A stretch of 64,000 nucleotides of DNA from Rhynchonema sp. JSB1_4 (Eukaryota; Nematoda; Chromadorea; Monhysterida; Xyalidae), in the NCBI GenBank assembly GCA_030248065.1, contig JASAMV010004291.1, forward strand, positions 32,145 through 96,144, given 5' to 3'. The first letter of the stretch is position 1, and the number at the start of each line of letters is the position of its first letter. Shown here piece after piece: positions 32,238-43,100 of the stretch. The notes under the pieces are model-generated. The model ran no database searches. It was not told the origin of the DNA and saw only the letters and a list, made by a program, of their open reading frames with translations. A program made the position numbers and the translations under genes.

Positions 32238-35200
32238 ATGGCCAAGAAGCAGTACGATTTGTTGTTCAAGTTATTGTTGATCGGCGATTCAGGCGTTGGG
32301 AAAACGTGCATTCTCTACAGATTTAGTGACGATCAGTTCAATCACAGCTTTATTTCCACAATTGGTCAGTTAGACTTGCGATTATTATCGTTTAGCTGCC
32401 GGCTGACCAAGGGCGCATATTGGTTGATGTTTATGTTGTTGGTTGGGGATGATGGGTAGTTTTTCGGGGTCGCCTTCGGCAGTAGTGCCTCATTTCAAGA
32501 AGTTGGTGTTGTCTTTGTTGGGTTCGGTGTGTGTAGGATGGTTCTTAAGCCCCCGTTCTTCAACGGACAACTTCCCCTAGTTTTTGCGTGCCCGGGGGGG
32601 GGGCCGGGGGGAAGAGAGGGGTGGACCGGAAGCGTAAGAGAATTATGCCCAAAAAGGCGAAAAAAACACCGTTTTTGTGATACAATTTGATAAAAATGAG
32701 GAAAATAGTACTTTTTAAATTCAAACAAAAAGTAGATGGAGTTAAAAAAAATTTAAGAAATGGAGTAATTGAGGAGTGCAAACCCCCCCCTCTAGCAGAA
32801 CCCCCACCCCCACTCCTCCCAACCAACTGGAAAATCTGAAAAAAATGTCGGCTTAGAGTGCACGTCGCTGTAACGAAAACATAGGCGAAACATAGGCGAT
32901 ATTCAAATCTAGATGTTTGCAAAACTTCGGCCAAGTGTAGCTTGCGTTGGTTTGCTCTCAATGACGCATGCACGTAAATTAGTGATAGAAGCACAGTTGC
33001 AAGACCGGGTGGGACAGTTACGGAAATAAAAGTAGTTACAGCACTTGGTTATAACAAAACTACGCCAATAAACGCTACATAAAGCGCCAAGGAGAAAGAG
33101 ATCACGGACATCAGGACAGATCACAGGACATGTTAACAGAACTGAAAATTATGCATTAATCCTCGTCTACGTCAAACGGCAATGCCGGGCTCAGAGGGCA
33201 TATTGGCATCAGTCCATGTTGTCAACAGTCCAGAACAGATGGTGTGTTGATAGCTAGTTTATTGCGTCGGCACAAACTGAATAATACATAGATAATAACG
33301 TTGTGGAAGAAGCATAATTACAAGACCGGGTGTGGAGTTTCGTCCAAGATGGTGTGTTGATGATTGTCCGCCACTTCCGTGTACCACCATTTAGTGACGT
33401 GGCTGGCGTCCCCAGGCTGACGTGAATGCGTATCGAACGAGACATCGCCATATACATCCCGTTGACCGCATCCGGACGCGGTGTCGATTGAGCCCGCGTT
33501 GTAGCTTGCGTTGCGCTACGTGGTGACTTTTGTGTGCTGTTGCCGAATCAAAATTGGCGATTTTTTACCTGAGTATAGCAGTAAACGTTTGGTCCCACTC
33601 TCACGCAGTGATGCAGTTGGTCCGGGTGGCAAACATAGATAGCTGAAAGGGTCCAGCTCAGTAGACATTTGGGGGTATTTGGTCCACAGGTAAAAATTAT
33701 AAAGGTATAAGAAATAGGAAAGAATTATGCTAAAATAGGTCTTAAACTGCGTAATTTTTTGCACATTAGATAAATAATGATGACAACGTTGGCACAAAAA
33801 TCAACACCTTTTGGTTGATGTCCGGACAGTAGACATAGAATCTGGGTTTGGGGGATATAGTTTTTTTCGGTACTAGGGTTAGAGAGATGTCGGGTGTCGG
33901 GTGCCAAAAAGTGTAGGTGTCGGGTGTCGGGTACCCTCAGATGTCGGGTGTCGGGTTTTTTCGGACCCGACACCCGGCACTTACGGTTCAAAACATCAGT
34001 ATTGCTGAGAGAAGAATTTTGAGAGAAAATTTTCTTCGAACCAAATGTTTCCGAAGACGCAGAATGTGACATTTTGGTATTTATTTCGTGTGAAAATACT
34101 TGAATTCAGTAACTTGAGCCAAAAAATTGCACTCATGATGCAAATGAGCAAAAATTTGCCCGTTTTTGTTCCAAAAACAGGTGTCGGGTTTTTTTTTCAA
34201 AAACTAGATGTCAGGTGTCGGTTTTTTGCAACTGTCGGGTGTCGGCTTTTTTCTGAGATGTCGAGTGTCGGGTACCCCCCCCCCCCCCGACCTCTAACCC
34301 TATTCGGTACACAGACGTAGACAGCTGACCCAGGTTCGGGGGGGGTAGGGTAGTACCCCATTCCCCATACTCCCAAATACATCACTGCTCTCACGCTATA
34401 AAATTGTTTTTGAGATGCTTCACGACAGTGAATTTTTGTTAAATGTAAGCACTTTAACAGTTTTGAAATAACATTTTGTATGTATTTGCTTTTTCAGGCA
34501 TCGATTTCAAAATAAAAACGATCGAGCTTGGTGGAAAGAAAATCAAACTTCAGATATGGTCAGTTATTCGTTTGCCACTGTTTTGTGCCTATTGTTTGAA
34601 AGTTTTGATTCTTCCAGTTTTTTCACTAATTTTCCCCATCTCTATATCTGAGCATAGTCCTGTAAGGCTTAGGTTTGTAGTCAGGCTGGGGTTGAATAAA
34701 AAAATCTTAGTTTACGTTCGTCTCGTTTCGCATCGCAAATCTGACGCGTGCTCTTCGGTGGTTGAATCATGACGTATACTTTGCGAACTGTAATTTGAGC
34801 CTTTATGATTCAGGGACACAGCAGGCCAGGAGCGCTTCCATACGATCACGACGTCGTACTACCGCGGCGCAATGGGCATCATGCTCGTCTACGACATCAC
34901 AAACAGCAAGAGCTTCGATAACATTGCGAAATGGTTGCGAAATATTGACGAGGTCAGGCTCTTGACAGACGAGACACGTGTTTTCGTTGTTTGAATATTG
35001 ATTGTTTGTTTCGTAATGGTGATGTGGTTGGCCCGAGCGAGAAAGCTAGCAGGCCGGAGGGGCCCTGCACAAGAATGCCAGCCGGCGGCGCCCCCGATTT
35101 TGGGTGTATTGGTCCAAAAACGGGCATGAAATTTAGTGCAAATTCCACCATGCTATTTTTGATCAATTAATTATTTATATATAATATAAGTATTGTATTA

Positions 35201-36166
35201 CATATATACCATTATTATTTATTAATTACTATACTCTGAGAAACTCTGAGCTTTTTTAGCTATTCTAGGTCACAAAACGGCTATTCTGGTACCAAAGTCA
35301 ATTATTCAAATTCATGACCAGAGGAAGGAAGCCATTTTAAAGGGGGGGGGGGCGTGAGATCGGGAGCAATAAAAACACCTAGTTTTATTGCTTGCCAACC
35401 CCCTCCCAAACTACATAACATGTTTCAGCACGCCAGCGAGGACGTGGAGAAAATGCTGCTCGGCAACAAATGTGATATGACCGATAAACGAGCTGTGAGC
35501 AAAGAGAGGGGCGATCAGGTTTGACGCCCGCAATTTGATTGTGTCAACCTTTTTGGGCAAGCACAGCACATTTACTCGATGAAAAGTTGTAACGTTTCAC
35601 GCTTGATCGTGCAGCATTTGCGTTTTGACACGTATAAATTAAAGCGACGCCTTCGCCACCGTGGACAAGGCGCGACACGTGGTCAAGACAATTAATGTTT
35701 CGCATTCACGTCAGACGTGGATTGTTGTGGTTGTTGTCTTCTTTTGGCTGCGCACAAAACTCATTTTTATTCTTCCACGCTGCGTTTTTCACGTGACCAA
35801 ACTTATTTGGCATTTTTATTTTATTTTTTTTAATAATCCTGGCTTTTATTATTTCGTTAAAGTGCTCATTTGTTTTTATTTTTTCAGATAGCGAGCGAAC
35901 ACGGAATCAATTTTCTCGAGACATCCGCGAAGGCTAACATCAACATCGATAAGGCTTTCTATGAACTCGCCGGCGCCATATTACGAAAGGCACTGTTTAT
36001 TTTTCTGTATCTTGTTGCCAGCTTTAATTATTCTATTTGAAAACAGTATTTTTATTCCTATTTTTTTCTTACTCAGATGCCAAGCAAGGTGGAGGAGGAT
36101 CGGAATGTGCTCGTCCGACCGACCGATAACCGACAGCCGACCCGCACAGCGTGCTGCTCAACATAA
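32238..36166 (+). CDS. RAB10: Ras-related GTPase RAB10, 6 exons, 202 aa
   Basis: RAB10 is a membrane-anchored small GTPase that directs exocytic and endosomal recycling traffic. Exons: 32238-32364, 34498-34558, 34814-34952, 35429-35518, 35888-35989, 36077-36166. The start [19 protein letters not shown] is the RAB8/10 N-terminus. The P-loop GDSGVGKT is at residues 16-23, switch I FISTIGIDF with T41, WDTAGQERF with Q68, NKCD at 122-125 and ETSAK at 150-154. [31 protein letters not shown] and AILRKMP match the nematode RAB10 form. The tail ends CCST, a CCXX geranylgeranylation motif. The last intron must use a GC donor (AAG-GCACTG at 35990); reading through would lose the cysteines. Introns 1 and 2 are large or repeat-laden (family A2, L remnant). 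Confidence 0.95.
32590..32830. mobile_element. Decayed element L relative in RAB10 intron 1
   Basis: GGACCGGAAGCGTAAGAG, followed by CCCAAAAAGGCGAAAAAAAC and CGTTTTTGTGATACAATTT, aligns with 28793-28865 of element L, with small deletions. Ends and target duplication are not preserved. Confidence 0.6.
33874..34302. mobile_element. hAT-like element A2 (TGTCGGGTG words), RAB10 intron 1
   Basis: The ends TAGGGTTAGAG and CTCTAACCCTA are a perfect 11-bp inverted pair. The 8-bp duplication TTCGGTAC lies at 33866-33873 and 34303-34310. The words TGTCGGGTGTCGGGT flank the same centre as A1 (inverted relative to it). It is the cleanest family A copy. Confidence 0.92.
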
Positions 36167-36361
36167 CAAAATGTGTAAATATAAAATAATATGAAATCCC
36201 CATAAACGCCGGAGTGGCACTGTTGCGAACCCGGATGTGGTCCATGTGCGTATTTCTTCTCTTATTTTATTGTATTATTATTGTTATTGATCGGCTTGTT
36301 TCGTTGTCGGCTTGTAGTTGCATGACACTAATTTATGATGTCACATGTTTTGATGCCTAAG

Positions 36362-36590
36362 TATACTCTGACAATACTTTTGGGAGAAACTTTTCAAACG
36401 CGTTGCCTGATCCGTAAAGCACACGCAACTGGGGCAGCCAGCTGAGTTTCGTAGCATTTCGCAAATCACTACGTTAGACTTGTGTGTTGAGCGGCTGGCA
36501 GTCACGTGACCGCTGCAGCTAATACACGCATAATGAGCTTTGCGGATCAGGCAACGCATTGAAATTTCTCCAAAGTATTGTCGGAGTATA
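36362..36590. mobile_element. Foldback MITE family Q, copy 1
   Basis: It starts TATACTCTGACAATACTTTT and ends with the near-complement; about 55 bp at each end pair, including GTTGCCTGATCCGTAAAGC/GCTTTGCGGATCAGGCAAC. TA-type flanks suggest a Tc1/mariner MITE. It lies 200 bp downstream of the RAB10 stop. A second copy is at 41318-41550. Confidence 0.8.
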
Positions 36591-36940
36591 CTCCAATTAT
36601 TGCTATATTTTCTAGTTTTTGCCGCATTTCTCTTTCGTTTCCTTGCGAAGTTCCACAAAACGGTCGAAATCTACAAATGGGGTATTGTGAATTTTGCATG
36701 TTGCCAATAATGAGGAACACTCAATTTGTGCAGCTTTGTATTCGCAAGTCTTTTTGTTTCTCTTTTTATTGTTACCCATTTCTGGCCGGTGCTCTGCAGT
36801 GCTCGCGTTCAGATCAGATCACAAAAGCGGGCACTAGTAAGGTTCGCCCCAATGTGCCTTAGGGTTGGGTTTGCTTGGCCTTGTTCAATGGGCTTATGTT
36901 ACGCCTAAGTGACTGCCAAAGCCTCAGACTAACTGCAGAC

Positions 36941-38031
36941 TTAAAGATGCTGGTTAACAACCCCCCCCCCCCCCTTACCTTGGGGGGGGGAAAATATAAA
37001 AAAACAAATTACTACCGTGTTACTCGACCCTAATCTGGTGAGCCGATTGGTTGCTTCCTGATGTTTCACGGCCACGTTGAATTTTGCCCCTCGTGAAAAA
37101 ACCGAAAAAATTTGAAACGCTGCTGTGACACGAATAGGCTGTTTCAAAGTTTGACACTAGAGTGAGAGAAACCTCCAACAGTGTGCCGAAAACCGCAATG
37201 CACAATAGCTGTTGAAACGTCCGCATTGTTGAATAAAAAATAAAAGGTTTCAAAAACCTGGCCATTTTTTGTTAGGATTTTCTACTCGTATAATTTTAAG
37301 CATCTGTGGTGAATGAAATAAGTTGTCAATTACAAATAAAAATCCTCTAATTATCAAGTTTTTTGTTTGTGCTCCCCAGTTTTCAAAACCCTACACAGCT
37401 CACACAATGTTTACCACAACATGCGCAAGGCAGCCATTCCACAGCGCACACACACACAAAGCTTGCCAGCAGTGAAACATTGCTGTGTTGTCGCTGTGCC
37501 GGCTGTGTGTTCTCGTTGTGTGTGAGCTGTGGAATGGCTGCCTTGCGCATGTTGTGGTAAACATTGTGTGATCTGTGTAGGGTTTTGAAAACTGGGGAGC
37601 ACAAACAAAAAACTTGATAATTAGAGGATTTTTACTTGTAATTGACAACTTATTTCATTCACCACAGATGCTTAAAATTATACGAGTGGAAAATCCTAAC
37701 AAAAAATGGCCAGGTTTTTGAAACCTTTATTTTTTTATTCAACAATGCGGACGTTTCAACAGCTATTGTGCATTGCGGTTTTCGGCACACTGTTGGAGGT
37801 TTCTCTCACTCTAGTGTCAAACTTTGAAACAGCCTATTCGTGTCACAGCAGCGTTTCAAATTTTTTCGGTTTTTTTCACGAGGGGCAAACTTCAACGTGG
37901 CCGTGAAACATCAGGAAGCAACCAATCGGCTCACCAGATTAGGGTCGAGTAACACGATGTCCAAACTTTGTTTATATATACTACCCCCCAAGATCAAGCG
38001 CGGTCGAAGGGTTGTTAACCAGCAGCTTTAA
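36941..38031. mobile_element. 1.08-kb perfect-style foldback flanked by TTAA
   Basis: Arms 36945-37445 and 37528-38027 are near-identical reverse complements with an 80-nt spacer. The ends AGATGCTGGTTAACAACC and complement are bordered by TTAA (36941-36944, 38028-38031). Both arms encode the same short frame, MARFLKPFIFYSTMRTFQQL and on (81 aa minus strand at 37265-37020; 66 aa plus strand at 37706-37906), with a hydrophobic N-terminus. The protein resembles nothing I know and may not be real. A transcript through this would form a very long hairpin. Confidence 0.8.
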
Positions 38032-38442
38032 GCCAAAGCCCAAACCTGAGCCACCGTTGGCGACGAACTTGAATTGTACCCAAAAATGCAATGTGGTTTT
38101 CTATTGAATAATTGTTGATCGATTGATTCAAGGGTTTTGTGCTTGCGTACGAGTATTCAACACGTTTTGCTCTGCTTGATTGGTTGGTTGGAATTAGAAA
38201 CTTCACAGCTTTTTGCACATGCTTTTAATTTGTGAATTTGGTCAAAACCGTGATTTCGAGACAAGTTTGCAGTTTGAAGCTTGCCGAAATCATAGTTTTG
38301 GCAACGAACATTGCTTCTAATTTATATTGCCGGCTACTGCATTGGTGTTCTTTGCACCTGATTCCAACGAATGCACTGTAATCTGTGTCCTATTCCAATA
38401 TCGTGTGCTGTTATTCTACCTGTCAATACTGCGTGCGCCACG

Positions 38443-38634
38443 TAAAGGCAAACTACACCAACACGAGCCCGATTTCGCAGGTGGTGTGGTTACAAAACGG
38501 AAAGAAAGAGAAATCCTCATGCACCACGTTGTATATTCTACAACGTGTAACATTTCCCAAATCAGCAGCCACGTATTAATGTTTCACTAACCCAGCACCT
38601 CCGAAATCGGGCTCGTGTTGGCGTAGTGTTCCTA
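38443..38634. mobile_element. TA-flanked MITE family S, copy 1
   Basis: TAAAGGCAAACTACACCAAC and GAGCCCGATTTCG at the left mirror CGAAATCGGGCTCGTGTTGG at the right. The interior has GAAAGAGAAATCCTCATGCA and AACGTGTAACATTTCCC, shared with the copy at 59795-59979. A third copy lies at 57414-57606. Confidence 0.8.
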
Positions 38635-38639
38635 TATAA

Positions 38640-40050
38640 TTGTCAGAGACTGCGTAATGTTTGTTATGTGAATCACAACTGTTTTTCAAACACAAAAATA
38701 CGTGGCGCAGCATTTACCATTTGTTACGGCAGCGAAGGTGCGCCAATTTTCGTTCGATGCCGCCAAGCTGATAAGATTGACACCTTAATACATGATCTAT
38801 ACTTGTGTGCATCTGCGCCATGAATGTGAAGCGGTTGTAATCTGGTCGGTTAATCAACATATAATCGCATACATATGCTAGGATCATGTCAATATATACG
38901 TACGTGTAAGATGATACAATAAAATTTATCAAAAAGAAATGGGGGGATTATTCACTTTTGTGTGGATGCGTTGTGCCCGCACACGCACGCGCGATTGAAA
39001 TTGATATCGTGCGGTTTCTTTATTGAATATTATTATTGTGCATTATCTATTATTGTTATTATTATGCAGTGAAATCCTCGTTCATTTTAATTGAAATGTT
39101 GTTGCTGACGGCTTCTGAAAACTTTAATCACAATCACGCCAACGGCTCATACGTACATACAGTAATCGTAGCTCAGCTGAGTGCCGTTTCTTTGTTCATG
39201 TGGTTTAATTTTCCTTATTGCGGCTTTTCGTCTTAGAAGCCTTGCTCGAATTGTACAGTATGCACTAAGGTCATGCAGTTATGCTGAGAATTACGGGCAA
39301 ATCTGCTGTTGGACAATGTTCTTCATGACAGCCGACCATCTCCACGGTCATAATCCGGAATACGTTTTATAGTGGTTGTTGCATTCAGCAACAGGTACAT
39401 ATCCGCTTCATTCTAATCTCGATGCACATTTTCAATTTTGGTCAAATCAAGCGCAGGTAATTACAGCGGTGCTACGACTACAGCGCGTTTGTCGCCCCGC
39501 GGCGACGGGATCTTGGCGCTGTAGTCGTTGCCTGTTGCCTTAGTGACCGAGCCAGATTATTAGCATCTCTCGATTGTGTGCATGTCTCTGTTTCCTCCGT
39601 GTGCATCACATACGTGTGCACATCGTCTATCTTTACGTCACTGACCAGGCGCTTGCTTTAGCTGCATCTATTGTGCTCATGTTTGATTACCAAGCCGAAA
39701 CCCCTGCTGCTGCTTCTCACGAATAGATTGCAAATAGAGCTGCATTGTGTACAACCACAGATGAGATGGCTGTCTACAATTCACCTGCTGCCTTGCATTT
39801 GCGGCCAAATTACAGTCCTATCTTCCATAATTGCTTGGCAGCGCGCCGCTAAATTGTGCTCTGTTTTGGCGACAGACTGTAGTGCAGTTGGGAAATGTGG
39901 CAATTACAACTCATTATCACAATTCGTATCACATGGTTGTTCAGATGGTCAACCCTTTTTGTCCACAAAACAGCACCCATCAACTTTTCAGTTTGTGCGC
40001 GTCACACATTTGTATCGCTCTCTATCCATCCGTTCGTTTCTAATCGATTC
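38640..40050. other. Intergenic region upstream of hnRNP K
   Basis: No coding, RNA gene or repeat family could be assigned. TAATCGATTCAG at about 40041-40052 is a possible 5' UTR or trans-splice acceptor, about 55 nt before the hnRNP K start. Confidence 0.4.
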
Positions 40051-40106
40051 AGTCATTTCCCGCCCCAAGCAAGACCCCAAAATCGATATATTCATTATTT
40101 TCGACA

Positions 40107-43100
40107 ATGAAACGTCAACGCGACGAAGACGGCGATTATCAAATGAAACGTGGACGTCAGGCCGACTCGCATCGCGATGAGTTGCGAGTGCTCGTGCCCA
40201 GTCGGGTGGGTGACGCAGTTTTGATGATTATAATTAGTTTTGTACAGCACAGGTGGAAAAAAACGGTTTTTTCCTAAAAAAACGAAAAAACCTTTTCTGA
40301 GGCCAAAATAACGAACTTCCAAAGTTTCCGAAGAAAACTTGGAAAGTCGCGAGGTCAGTTTCTCAAATCGTGCAAAAATACCATTTTTATATGTTTTGAT
40401 GGACTTGTCCGGCGTTTCCTCATGAAGCAGAGCAATCTTAGACCACATTTTGCAAAATGTACCCACTTGAACGGGTGACCAACTTTTGGCCTTGAAAAAT
40501 ATCGGAAACCACGGATTTTCCAGTAAATATACTTTTGCAGAAAAATTGCAACTACTGTATATATAATGAGTTCTCACAATGTATTGGGAGAAATCAAATC
40601 GGTCCGCTCTCCGGTCTTGCCTTACTCGTGTGGCTTTGCACTCAGCATGTTTCGAAAGCATTCTCTGAAATATTTTTACGAACTTTAAGCTGGTCGAAAT
40701 TTGTAGCATGAGTAAATCTCGAAAAATCCTACAAATGTAAAAACTGGGCACTCACGAACCTAGTTTTATTTCGCCTGACAATTTTTTGAATTTCCGCACA
40801 TCAGTCACCTCAAACTTGCACCACAATTTATTTGCAGTTCGCCGGCGCAATCATCGGCAAGGGCGGCGAAAACATCCGTCGTCTTCGCAGTCAGGTGCGT
40901 GTTTTTGTAATTTCTAATTTACTCTAATAATTTTTGTTGATAGTTTAACAAGTACAGGCGTTTTCGTGATATCGGAAAATAACGTGTCAGTTTTTTTGGT
41001 AATTTTCGCACCCGAAAACATTCACTAACTGCCGCAGAATTTTTCTTTATCGTTATGCGAACACATATATAACCAACAACTCTCCTCTTTCATGAGACTG
41101 GCCCATCGCCCAATACCATTCCGATTATTGCGACTCAAAGAGAGAGAGACCTATTACTAGAGTTGTGAACTATTACTGCCTTGTTTGTACCATGATGCCA
41201 ACCAAGCCTGCCTCCATTCCAGTATGATGCGGCCGTCAACGTCCCCGACAGTAATACTCCCGAACGGTACGCCCTATTACGAGACCCTTCCATTCCTTCC
41301 ATTATATGTATGTATTGTATACTCTGGCAATACTTTTGGGCGACACTTTTCAAGCGCGTTGCCTGATCCGTAAAGCGCACGCAACTGACGCGGCCAGCTG
41401 AGTTTTGTAGCATTTCGCAAATCACTACGTTGGACTTGTGTGTTGAATGGCTGGCAGTCACGGGACTGCTGCAGCTAATACACGCATAATGCGCTTTACG
41501 GATCAGGCAACGCTTTGAAAAGTTTCTCCCAAGAGTATTGTCACAGTATACATGCTCATCATCTCCAGGGGTCGGACGGGCAACCGGTGATTTGTACACC
41601 TGCGCTGCTAGTATGCCACAGTTTCGCTGATGGTTTTTTTAATTTGATAAAAAAATCGGTTATGTTGGGTATCTCATGTTTTTGACCGTGAGAACAAAAT
41701 TGATAGTTTAAATAAAATGTCGCGAGGTTTGGTCAGTTTTCGAAATTAAATTTGCACATCACATGCATGCACTCGAAGATCGACCAAGTCATAAAAAATT
41801 ATCATCTCGTGCTGCAACATTTTTCTCGAAATTTTTTTTTCATTATGCTTGCATAAATCCAGTGTGCATATCACCGTTTGACCCCGTGACGACCCCTACC
41901 GGGACACTTGCGACATGAGTGAAACATCAACAATCAATCGATACCCTCTGGTCCGGTCCGACGTTAGTCCAAACGCCAACTAAATGGCCACACTCTCGTT
42001 CGTAGTAGTCAAACAAACGTAGCCCACCATCGCCAGTCGTGCCAAGAATACACCCTAACGCCTGACCTTACCGGCCCACGGTCCCGTCACATTGGGTACA
42101 GTTACAGTAGCGGTCGTGGTCCGAGACTGGTTACCAAGATTTACCCTGCAAATTCAGGATTTTGACGATCGCCACGCCGAATATGGAGAACGCGGTGGAG
42201 TGTCTGCGTGACGTGCTGCCGCGATTGGATGACGTGAGTGACTTTGACCCCTATTGTTATTATTATAGTAAATTTCTAATGTTGTTGCCTCATGCTTTTT
42301 TACAGGCGCAGGGAAACTTCCGTTAGAAGCCGAGGCAGGCAAAGAACTCAACGCACAGTCAACAAGCCACGCAGCTGGCTCATGTGCGTTTCGAATGTTT
42401 CAGTCACACATAAGCTGTGTGTGTCAGCTGCGTGGCTTGTTGAGTGTGTGTTGAGCTTGTTGCCTGCCTCGACTTCAAACTCGAGTTTCCCTGCGTCTGT
42501 ACAAATGCATGAGGCAACGAAATTAGAAACTTACTATGTGACCGGTACCCCATCAACATGACCAGTGGTGCTAGTGCCGATTCCCCAACTGAACGCATGA
42601 ACCGTGGTTTCTATTCTCAGTTTTTTTGACGTCCCACTTGGAGTTCGCTTAGCGTCCAAAGGTTGCCCGTCTTAACCCATATTGCTCCGATTTGTTTGTT
42701 ATCCTTTTTTAATCTGGATAAGGTCTCATGATGATTTCAATCGCTTTGTGCAGTTGCGAGTCGCTCACCCATTGGGACATTAATATAGTTTAGTTTCTGA
42801 TGTAGTTTAGCGTATTGTTGCAATTTTAAAAAAAATGCCACCGTAGTTCGTTTATTCCCACTGTCGTACTAGTTCCATCATTGTTCTCGTCGTCTCTATT
42901 TCTCTGCTTGGTTCTCTGCCCGATTTGTTTGCCCATTACGAATGCTTGAATTGGTCTGGCGCGCAATAAGTACCCTATGTACGTGTGGCGTGAAGCTTGA
43001 AGTCTGTTGTCTGGCCTGTTCTGTATTGATAGCTACGTGCCGATAGCGTTGTGCAATTTTGGTTATTGGCTTTTTACTGTGGTCGTGGTACCGAAAGCGA

